Of a stretch of 64,000 bases of DNA, positions 17,963 to 24,690 are shown piece after piece. The stretch is from Halobacteriales archaeon YIM A00010 (GTDB taxonomy: Archaea; Halobacteriota; Halobacteria; Halobacteriales; Haloarculaceae): NCBI GenBank assembly GCA_025041175.1, contig JAKCFJ010000001.1, positions 806,001-870,000 of the forward strand. Reading direction: 5' to 3'. The notes under the pieces were generated by a model. It was given only the letters and a program-made list of their open reading frames with translations, was not told the origin of the DNA and ran no database searches. Every line of letters begins with the position of its first letter. Position 1 is the stretch's first letter. A program made the translations under genes and the position numbers.

Positions 17963-18526
17963 ATGTCAACAGACCAAAATGGGAAGGATTCAGAGCCGTT
18001 GTCACAGGATCTCGTCTTCGATCTACTGAGTAGTCCCCGCCGTCGATTCGTACTGCATTACCTTCGAACTGAAGCGGACTCGATCGCGTTGACAGCTCTG
18101 GCCGATGAGGTGGCCGCGTGGGAGTACGAAACGCCTGTCGAGGAACTTACCGACCAGGAGCGAAAGCGCGCGTACGTTTCGTTGTATCAGACGCACATCC
18201 CAAAGCTGGCCGACGCCGGGATCGTCGAGTACGACGCCGAAAGCGGCGAAGTCGCGCTGGCGTCGGAGGCCGACGTGATCAATGCGTATCTCCCGAGCAC
18301 TGACGAACCGGAGCTCCAGTGGGAGTTCGTGTATCCGGCGCTGACGGTCGTCTGTGTCGTGCTTTTCGTGGCTGCCCTAGCCGAGGTGGGTCCGCTCGCT
18401 TCGTTTTCGGTGACGATAGCAGCGGCACTCATTCTCGTGGTTTTCGGCATCACATCGTTCATCCACTTCGTTTTGGTGAGACAGAACGAGCGCCGGCTTC
18501 CAATCGACGCGACTGATAACGAATGA
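17963..18526 (+). CDS. Membrane-anchored winged-helix regulator (DUF7344-like), second copy
   Basis: A 187-residue homologue of 8543-9148. The winged helix is VFDLLSSPRRRFVLHYLRTEADSIALTALADEVAA; the family motif is TDQERKRAYVSLYQTHIPKLADAGIVEY; two C-terminal hydrophobic helices (about 118-165) follow. It presumably regulates transcription from a membrane-bound position. Start chosen at ATG 17963; a GTG at 17930 would add 11 residues. It faces the nucleotide-sugar operon across a divergent spacer, so regulation of that operon is plausible but unproven. Confidence 0.78.
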   Translation: MSTDQNGKDSEPLSQDLVFDLLSSPRRRFVLHYLRTEADSIALTALADEVAAWEYETPVEELTDQERKRAYVSLYQTHIPKLADAGIVEYDAESGEVALASEADVINAYLPSTDEPELQWEFVYPALTVVCVVLFVAALAEVGPLASFSVTIAAALILVVFGITSFIHFVLVRQNERRLPIDATDNE

Positions 18527-18678
18527 GACCGCACGCACCGGGACCGGTCGGCGTCCGCGCCAGTACCGGCGTGGGCGGTGGTCGAACCGTTCTCGGTGGT
18601 AGCGCGTGCGCAGCGGAAACGAGAGCGAACGTGAGCCTATAATGAGAACGAACGCTATAACAAAGGGGTGTACTGTCG

Positions 18679-20283
18679 ATGACCGAGTCGATGGGTGAGA
18701 ACGGGCGTCTCCGAACGCTTCTGATCGGTATCGATGCGGGGTGTCAATCGGTGCTCGAACCGCAGTTCGCTCGGAACCGGCTGCCGAACTTACAGCGGCT
18801 GTTCGCGGGGACCAGCGGCGCGCTCGAATCACAGATTCCCCCGTGGACGGCGAGCGCGTGGCCCTCCTTGTACACGGGGACGAATCCGGGCAAACACGGC
18901 GTGTTCGACTTTCTCTCGTTCGAGGGGTACGAGTGGTCCGTCGTCAACGCGACGCACGTCCGTCGGCGGTCGCTGTGGGAGTATCTCGACGAACACGGTT
19001 TCCGGAGCGTCGTCGTCAACGTGCCCGTCACCCACCCGCCCCGACCATTCGACGGTGCGCTGGTTCCCGGTTACACCGCCCCTGAGTCGCCGGAGTGTCA
19101 CCCACCGGGATTACTCGCGGATATCACCGACGCGATCGGCGAGTATCTGGTGTACGGAACAGTCGAATCGGCGACCGACTGCATTCGGATGCGCGGGGAG
19201 GCGTTCCGGTATCTCGCCGAGCGCTTCGATCCGGATTTCGGCTTCGTGCAGTTCCAGTGGACGGACGCCGTCTGTCACAAGCGTCCTGGCGACTGGACCG
19301 AGCTACAGCGGGTGTACAGCGCGGTCGACGAGCAGATCGGGGCGCTCCTCGATGCGTGTGATCCCCACAACGTCATCGTTGTGAGCGACCACGGGATGGG
19401 TCCCTACGACGGCCAATCATTTCTGATGAACGAGTACCTCCGCGGACAGGGGTACGTCCAGGCCACCAACGGCGGCTCCGGGATGCCGTCGTGGGCCGCC
19501 GTCCGTGATCGACAGCTCAAGCGGGGTGTGGGCGCGACACAGCACGATCCCAGCCGCATCGAGCGGCTGACAGCGGCCACAGCACGGCTCGGCGTGACGA
19601 GCCAGCGCATCGAGACCGTGCTCTCGAGGATCGGTCTCAAAGAGTTTGTGCTCCGTCACGTTCCGACAACGGCGATCAGCACCGCGACCGAACAGGTCGA
19701 TTTCCCCCGTTCGCGGGCGTACATGCGCTCTCGGACGGAGCTCGGCGTTCGGATCAACCTCCAGGGACGCGAGCCGGCGGGGATCGTTCCCCCCGAGGAG
19801 TACGAGTCGGTTCGGTCCGACCTCATCGACCGGTTGGAAGCGCTCGAAACGCCTGCAGGCCGACCGGTGTTCGAATCGGTCGTTCGCCGGGAACAGCAGT
19901 TCAGCGGGCCACACGCAGAACGCGCGGTCGATATCGTGACGATTCCGACCGAGTTCGACCAGTTTCTCTCGACACGGCTCGGCACCCAGCAGTTCAGCGA
20001 GCCGATCGAGCCGTGGAACCACAAGCGAGATGGATTCGTCGCTGCGCTGGGCAGTGCGATCGATGAGACGGCGTCGCTCGGGGACGCGCACCTGTTCGAC
20101 ATCGCGCCGACCGTGCTTGCCACCTTCGACGTGCCAGCGGACACCGAAATGGACGGGCGAACGCTCCCGATCGTCGATCCGGTCGGCGATCGGACCTATC
20201 CGTCGTTCGAGCCGGACGAGCGGAGCGCGACATCGGACCGCTCGATCGAAGACCGGCTCGCAGATCTCGGGTACATCGAGTGA
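18679..20283 (+). CDS. Alkaline phosphatase family protein (type I phosphodiesterase-like)
   Basis: A 534-residue soluble protein. LLIGIDAGCQSV gives the first metal-binding Asp. PPWTASAWPSLYTGTNPGKHGVFDF has the Thr nucleophile of nucleotide pyrophosphatase/phosphodiesterases. VVSDHGMGPYDG and the late HLFDIAPTVLATFDV supply further metal ligands. It should hydrolyse or transfer phosphoesters, probably on a surface glycan, lipid or nucleotide sugar. The chain ends LADLGYIE, the same tail type as the two sulfatase-like proteins at 674-1633 and 3364-4827. It lies convergent to the YdjM-like gene with an inverted-repeat element between them. Confidence 0.85.
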   Translation: MTESMGENGRLRTLLIGIDAGCQSVLEPQFARNRLPNLQRLFAGTSGALESQIPPWTASAWPSLYTGTNPGKHGVFDFLSFEGYEWSVVNATHVRRRSLWEYLDEHGFRSVVVNVPVTHPPRPFDGALVPGYTAPESPECHPPGLLADITDAIGEYLVYGTVESATDCIRMRGEAFRYLAERFDPDFGFVQFQWTDAVCHKRPGDWTELQRVYSAVDEQIGALLDACDPHNVIVVSDHGMGPYDGQSFLMNEYLRGQGYVQATNGGSGMPSWAAVRDRQLKRGVGATQHDPSRIERLTAATARLGVTSQRIETVLSRIGLKEFVLRHVPTTAISTATEQVDFPRSRAYMRSRTELGVRINLQGREPAGIVPPEEYESVRSDLIDRLEALETPAGRPVFESVVRREQQFSGPHAERAVDIVTIPTEFDQFLSTRLGTQQFSEPIEPWNHKRDGFVAALGSAIDETASLGDAHLFDIAPTVLATFDVPADTEMDGRTLPIVDPVGDRTYPSFEPDERSATSDRSIEDRLADLGYIE

Positions 20284-20307
20284 TCGTTCCCGCCGCCCAC
20301 GGCAGTC

Positions 20308-20404
20308 ATACTGTTGGACAGGGGTGATCGACTATCGGCTGCTGGTGACCCGCCAGACAGCAGAGAGCTATTCGGTCGCACGCCGTCCGCAGGTCCGACA
20401 GTAT
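20308..20404 (+). repeat. Type-1 inverted-repeat element (copy 2, 97 bp)
   Basis: Ends are ATACTGTTGGAC and GTCCGACAGTAT, and the centre is CTGCTGGTGACCCGCCAGACAGCAG. It lies between convergent genes. Its last T plus the following CA form the TGA stop of the minus-strand YdjM-like gene. About 80% of positions match the copy at 59983-60079. Confidence 0.85.
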
Positions 20405-20985
20405 CAGCAGCTAGCGCTGGATCTGTCGATGAGGTCACGAACGACGCCGACGCCCGGCCGTCCGTCCACCCACCACGCGACGACGGCCAACGCCAACAGT
20501 CCGAGTTCGGCTCCGAGATACGCCCGCCCGGCCGGGGTCGTGAGAAAGTCCCCGGTTCTCTCGAGGAGCGAGGAGAGCTTCGGGAGGAAACCGAGCGTCT
20601 CCCCCGAGCCGACTGGCACGAACGGCCACAAGAGGAACTCGACCCACGGCCCACCACCGTACACCAGCGGGTAAAACACGTCTCCGGGAAGGTGAACGAG
20701 ATAGCCCACCACGAACGCGATCCCGAGCTGTGGGACGCCACGGCGCTCGGACAGCCCGAGCACGAACACCGACAGGAGCACGGCAGTGAGCGCGGAGTGG
20801 GCGAGCGAGTTGCCCGAAGACAACAGCCCTAACTGCCACGCGAGCGGTTTATCCACCAGATCCGGAAACTGCGTCCCGAACGCGACCGCGAGCGCCCCGG
20901 GTCCGTCGGGGGGAGAGCCGGTTCGCGCGCGCGAGTACAGCGAGTAGCACAGATAGCCGACTGCGAGATGCTCCCACGGCCACAT
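20404..20985 (-). CDS. YdjM-like membrane metal-dependent hydrolase
   Basis: A 193-residue polytopic protein. It starts MWPWEHLAVGYLCYSLYSR with the His-containing first helix seen in YdjM/LexA-regulated membrane hydrolases. AFGTQFPDLVDKPLAWQL gives an Asp-containing loop, SLAHSALTAVLLS a second His site and GYLVHLPGDVFYPLVYGG the third; together these are the family's putative metal ligands. The substrate is unknown. It is encoded next to the DUF1616 gene (5-base gap to 20991), suggesting co-transcription. Its TGA stop overlaps the end of an inverted-repeat element, so the present C-terminus may have been created by the insertion. Confidence 0.8.
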   Translation of the reverse strand: MWPWEHLAVGYLCYSLYSRARTGSPPDGPGALAVAFGTQFPDLVDKPLAWQLGLLSSGNSLAHSALTAVLLSVFVLGLSERRGVPQLGIAFVVGYLVHLPGDVFYPLVYGGGPWVEFLLWPFVPVGSGETLGFLPKLSSLLERTGDFLTTPAGRAYLGAELGLLALAVVAWWVDGRPGVGVVRDLIDRSSASC

Positions 20986-20990
20986 GGTGG

Positions 20991-22010
20991 TTATTCTTTC
21001 CTCGCGTCCTGGCTGGCGATTCTCTGTGTCTCCTCGGTGTCCGTGAGCCAGAAGTACGCCGTTCGGTACGCGTTGTCCGCCGTCGGGATCGCCGGTGGCC
21101 CGTCTTTGTAGACGAGATACCGCAGCCGGAGATTCGCTTCCTCGGTCGGTGGGGAGACAGTGTGGTTCACGCGCCTCGTTTCACCCGCCTCGACCGTGGT
21201 TTCCAGCCGTTGTAGTTCCTCCGATGAACGCACCACCATCCGTTGTCCGTCGTGGCCGATCCGTTCGACCACGACGACAATCGTGTACGTGATCGTCCGG
21301 CCCTCGTGATTCTCGATCGAAAGGGTGAGTTCGCCGTCGGTCGCCGTCGAGTTGTTCACGAACGTGAGTTCGCCGTCGTCGTCGGAGAGAATCGACACCC
21401 CGGTGTACGTCTCCGATTCGTGGGGCACCAACACGCCGTAGCCGAGCGCCACCACCGCAACGACGACCGACAGCGCCAACACGACGTTCATCGTCGCGCC
21501 GAACAGCCCACCGGTGACTCCGTCGCTCCACAGCCGCGACAGCCAGCGATCGACCGGGAGGCGATAGCGCTGGCTGCGCGGGAGCTGGATGCGTCGGTAC
21601 GCTCCGTAGATCATCCCGATACCGATCTCGGCGGACAACACCCCGACCAACACCCGAACGCCGAACCCGTGGGGGGACAGCGTCCACAACGCGAGACCGA
21701 TCATCGGGAGCAACGCGAGGCTCACACCGAGGGAGAGCGCAACCCGTTCGACGCCATCGATCCCCGAGGAGAACGCGTCCAGCGCGCCGTATCTGGTTTG
21801 AAAACGGCGCGAGGGAAACAACACTGTCAACAGGGCATACCCCGGCAGGAACACCAACAACGGCAACCCGACCACCGCGCGAGCCGGCGGAAACGAAACC
21901 GAGAACACCGTGAAAGCCGCGACTGCCACGAAGACCAGCACAACGACGACCTCGCCGACCAACAGCCCGATATGAAACCGATGGCCCCACGAATCCGCCG
22001 TGTTCGTCAT
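20991..22010 (-). CDS. DUF1616 membrane protein
   Basis: A 339-residue protein with an N-terminal membrane half (helices about 15-35, 45-65, 90-115, 120-140, 170-195) containing LPLLVFLPGYALLTVLFP, a DUF1616 hallmark, and an extracytoplasmic beta-rich half with YTGVSILSDDDGELTFVNN and ENHEGRTITYTIVVVVER. DUF1616 proteins recur in archaeal surface-polysaccharide loci, but no activity is known to me. Start at ATG 22010; the frame is open upstream, but that part overlaps an inverted-repeat element (22064-22164) and is not protein-like. Followed at once by the YdjM-like gene. Confidence 0.8.
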   Translation of the reverse strand: MTNTADSWGHRFHIGLLVGEVVVVLVFVAVAAFTVFSVSFPPARAVVGLPLLVFLPGYALLTVLFPSRRFQTRYGALDAFSSGIDGVERVALSLGVSLALLPMIGLALWTLSPHGFGVRVLVGVLSAEIGIGMIYGAYRRIQLPRSQRYRLPVDRWLSRLWSDGVTGGLFGATMNVVLALSVVVAVVALGYGVLVPHESETYTGVSILSDDDGELTFVNNSTATDGELTLSIENHEGRTITYTIVVVVERIGHDGQRMVVRSSEELQRLETTVEAGETRRVNHTVSPPTEEANLRLRYLVYKDGPPAIPTADNAYRTAYFWLTDTEETQRIASQDARKE

Positions 22011-22063
22011 CGCTGTCCCTCGGGATATTGGTCTCTCCGTTCCCGTTGACGTACTGTGCTTTG

Positions 22064-22164
22064 ATACTGTCGGACAGAGATGATTGCATATCGGATGCTG
22101 GTGAACCGCCAGAAAGCAGATGGATATTCCGCCGCAATCCGTCCGTGTCTCTGTCCGACAGTAT
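22064..22164 (+). repeat. Type-1 inverted-repeat element (copy 3, 101 bp)
   Basis: It has 16-bp inverted ends (ATACTGTCGGACAGAG and a matching right end) and a centre with GCTGGTGAACCGCCAGA. It lies upstream of the DUF1616 gene, in its promoter/leader zone, so it could affect that gene's expression. Confidence 0.88.
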
Positions 22165-22562
22165 GAGTCCACCTCGACCGTGTTCGATGACCATGGCCCA
22201 CTCCGCGATCGGTGGTGTACATTAGCCGTGTCTCTTTTCACCCCGCGTCCACGCATTGTTATACATATATTACTCCGCGAGCACAAGCCAGAACGTTCAG
22301 TGGATCGAACCAGCAGTAACCAGATGATAGTTTACACACACCAAACGGCGAAAACGACCAGATCGTGGTAATTGATGCAAAACAGAACAGATAGCGGCTC
22401 GGTGCGTCGTCGACGCCCACATCCAACAGGCAGTAGCGATGTGCGACGGGGAAGAGTGGACAGAGCCACACCAACGAATGCGGTATGTGGTACATTACTA
22501 ACCTCGGCTTCGGGCAATACGGAATGCTGTGAGGACGACTGTGATACCATGGAGGGGATCCA
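22165..22562. other. Promoter-rich spacer before the small winged-helix gene
   Basis: This 398-base stretch contains a TATA-like GTTATACATATATTAC at about 22258-22273. A 63-codon open frame (ATG 22375 to TGA 22566) overlaps the next gene's start as ATGA; it is Arg-rich with one Cys-Cys cluster and resembles no protein I know. It could be a coupled leader ORF or chance. Confidence 0.4.
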
Positions 22563-22838
22563 ATGACACAAAACTGGGACGAAGTGAGCTTCGTTATCAG
22601 CTCTAACTACAGAGTGGCCGTTCTCCAACGACTCGCGGTCGGCCCTGCGACTCCGTCGCAGATCGCCGACGACGCCGAGATATCGATTTCACACGTCTCG
22701 CGCGCGCTGGGACGGCTTCGGGAGCGGTCGCTCGTCGAGCTACTCGTGTCCGAAGATCGGAGAAAAGGACGGGTCTACGGCATCACAGAGCGGGGTACCG
22801 AGATCTGGCAGACGATCGAGGCCGAAAACCTCGTTTGA
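22563..22838 (+). CDS. Small winged-helix transcriptional regulator
   Basis: A 91-residue single-domain protein. YRVAVLQRLAVGPATPSQIADDAEISISHVSRALGRLRERSLVELL is a clear helix-turn-helix plus wing, followed by GRVYGITERGTEIW. It resembles archaeal PadR/MarR-type repressors of minimal length and probably binds DNA as a dimer. No target is evident: the gene stands alone, next to composite repeat DNA downstream. Start at ATG 22563 overlaps a short upstream frame by ATGA. Confidence 0.8.
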   Translation: MTQNWDEVSFVISSNYRVAVLQRLAVGPATPSQIADDAEISISHVSRALGRLRERSLVELLVSEDRRKGRVYGITERGTEIWQTIEAENLV

Positions 22839-22904
22839 ACCGGGGGCGGCCCGATCGGAACCGTCGCACGCCGCGACACCGTTCTCTCATCCGAACAGCT
22901 CATC

Positions 22905-23115
22905 GGGACTGTTGTGGTTCCGTACCGCTGTGGCGACACAGAACAGTTCGTGAACCCACAGAGCAGGCGTCATACTGTCGGTCATCCTTCCGTACACCGG
23001 CAGTGGACGCTTCGGGATCGTGGAGCACGCTCTGGCTGAACCGGCGACCGAGTGGTCACAGACCGATGACCGACAGTATCAGTCAACGACCGTGCCAAAA
23101 CTACTCACAACAGTC
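22905..23115 (+). repeat. Composite repeat: outer arms with a type-2 core
   Basis: The outer arms start GGGACTGTTGTG and end CACAACAGTCCC (12-bp inverted ends). The left arm (22905-22971) and right arm (23080-23115) closely match those at 61194-61399. The core at 22972-23079 is the type-2 element here, but type-1 at the other site. No coding capacity. Confidence 0.8.
22972..23079 (+). repeat. Type-2 inverted-repeat element (copy 1, 108 bp)
   Basis: Ends ATACTGTCGGTCA and TGACCGACAGTAT are a perfect 13-bp inverted repeat. The core includes GGATCGTGGAGCACGC and shares no obvious sequence with the type-1 core. It sits inside a larger repeat at the same position as the type-1 copy at 61261. Confidence 0.85.
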
Positions 23116-23193
23116 CCTATCACTGATCGGACCCTCCGATTCGACCGAGCGTCAAAAAAGTGGACGGTGAGCTGCGTTGCTACTCGTCGGTTG

Positions 23194-23358
23194 CTACTCG
23201 TCGGTAATCGTTTCTGCCGGGTCGGCGTCGTGATGCGGTCGAGAACCCTCTACGTCCGCCGACTCCGGAAGTAGCAGTTCGGGTGTTCGTTCGTGCATAC
23301 TGGCGTTCGCAAACGAAATGATTCGTTTCCAATCACTTTCAGTCAGCCACTCGGACAT
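23194..23358 (-). CDS. Small hypothetical protein, 54 residues
   Basis: ATG at 23358 opens a 54-codon frame beginning MSEWLTESDWKRIISFANA, then HERTPELLLPESADVEG, ending TITDE. The acidic composition and regular codon choice look haloarchaeal. It lies between the composite repeat and the solo transposase-like gene, read in the same direction as the latter. A 14-bp unit (TTGCTACTCGTCGG) is duplicated in tandem at 23177-23204, across the stop codon. Function unknown. It may be a real small protein or a fragment. Confidence 0.45.
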   Translation of the reverse strand: MSEWLTESDWKRIISFANASMHERTPELLLPESADVEGSRPHHDADPAETITDE

Positions 23359-23506
23359 CGTTGTCGAATTCACTGTCGCTCAGGAAAGTTATTGACTCCT
23401 TACACGCTGGAGAGCCTGTGAATCGGAGGGTTTCGGTTGCTACCGGCGCAGCGGAAACCGGCGTATCGGTCTCTCATCGCGGCGCGCGCGTTCCCCCGGT
23501 CACAGT

Positions 23507-23929
23507 TCACACCCCGGACAGCTCTCGAATGATGCGACGAACGTGTCCGAGCGAGTACGAAACCCCGTATTCGCGCTCGATGTATCGCTGGAGGAGTTCG
23601 GGCGTCCACGCCGACTGTTCGTAGCCACACTCGGTCGGCGACCCGTTGAGAGCGTTGCGCACCGACGCCTGTTGTGTCTCGTCGAGTTTCGGTGGCCGCC
23701 CCGGACGGGAGTCGTCCTGGATCGCGGATTCGATCGAGCGGCACTCGAAGCGATCCAACCACGAATACACCGTCGACCGCGACAACCCGTACCGCGCGCT
23801 CAACGTATCGACCGGCACACCGTCCTTGTACGCCAACGCGATCATGAGACGCTTTGTCGCCTTCGCACTGTTGGTCTCCTCTAGAGACTCCAACAGGCTA
23901 TCAACCGAAATGTCTGCGAGTTTGTCCAT
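23507..23929 (-). CDS. Solo IS630-type OrfA (helix-turn-helix half of a transposase)
   Basis: The 140 residues contain a helix-turn-helix, AYKDGVPVDTLSARYGLSRSTVYSWLDRFE, then RPGRPPKLDETQQASVRNAL and WTPELLQRYIEREYGVSYSLGHVRRIIREL. This is the DNA-binding N-terminal half of IS630/Tc1-mariner-like transposases. No DDE catalytic half follows in any frame downstream (toward 23116) and no flanking inverted repeat is obvious, so it is either a decayed element or a standalone protein. IS630 enzymes insert at TA, which matches the TA at both ends of the ~100-bp repeats, but any link is inference. Confidence 0.75.
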   Translation of the reverse strand: MDKLADISVDSLLESLEETNSAKATKRLMIALAYKDGVPVDTLSARYGLSRSTVYSWLDRFECRSIESAIQDDSRPGRPPKLDETQQASVRNALNGSPTECGYEQSAWTPELLQRYIEREYGVSYSLGHVRRIIRELSGV

Positions 23930-24192
23930 AGAGTGGCTACCATCTATAAGTAAAAAAATCTAAGTATTTCGCGGTGTGACGTGTCCCGGAACGGGGGCCC
24001 CTATTGCTGGGCGACTCACGAGAGAGTCGCCAAGGCTGACTGGTCGATCAGCCGCGTGAACCCACTGCCAGTTGTGTCACTAGCGAGTTGTGTTCCGGGA
24101 GGCCGCGTACCACCCCGTCGATCGTCTACAGAGTTGTCTTTACTGTAATATTCATCGATGACGTTATTGATCCACGTCCAGTATATCGTCGT

Positions 24193-24321
24193 ATGAATCT
24201 CCCACCACCGACGACGATCCAGGGTGCGTACGACTACCTCATCCTGTTTATCGTTCTGTTGGCCGCCGTTTGTGGGGCGTACATCGTTGCGGTGTACATC
24301 GGTATCGCCCCTGGGCTGTGA
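24193..24321 (+). CDS. Small membrane protein, 42 residues
   Basis: MNLPPPTTIQGAYDYLILF starts a 42-codon frame with a single hydrophobic helix (about residues 15-38) and a short C-terminus, IAPGL. Its ATG lies about 40 bases after an AT-rich promoter-like patch near 24150. No homologue family is recognised. The strongly hydrophobic segment without frame-disrupting codons favours a real small membrane protein. Confidence 0.4.
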   Translation: MNLPPPTTIQGAYDYLILFIVLLAAVCGAYIVAVYIGIAPGL

Positions 24322-24690
24322 GCACTGCGGACGGAACGAGGTCCCGTCGGTTCGAGCCTTTCTGCCGTTTCGACGCCGCTTCACCGGAATCTGTGTTCTC
24401 CGCCGCTAGGTTCTACCGGTGAATGATCGTGATTTGGAGGAGTTTCGTGCGTCGTTATTCCAACGAAATAGTCCGGAAAGCGACGTCTAACTGCCGCTTG
24501 CTGTGAGACATCCATCGCTTCTATCCCACGAAGACCATAAAATTTGATAACAACTCCTGAAGAGTTTCTCCTACTACCCGTTCGCCGTTGCGCCATCTTG
24601 ATTTTTATTCTGATAAAAATCCTTATGCTGGAAGTAAAATGCTATAGTATAATAAAAAATTTAACGCCATGGTAGTCGCATGTATATTGT
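24322..24690. other. AT-rich spacer and promoter of the heparinase-like gene
   Basis: This 369-base gap becomes very AT-rich toward its end. CTATAGTATAATAAAAAATTT (24643-24663) is a probable TATA region 30-45 bases before the ATG at 24691. A minus-strand frame (24381-24596) has no protein-like features. No repeat copy is present. Confidence 0.5.

Noticed and set aside
24381-24596. Minus-strand frame in the spacer before the heparinase gene
   Set aside because: No protein features, and it lies in AT-rich regulatory DNA.
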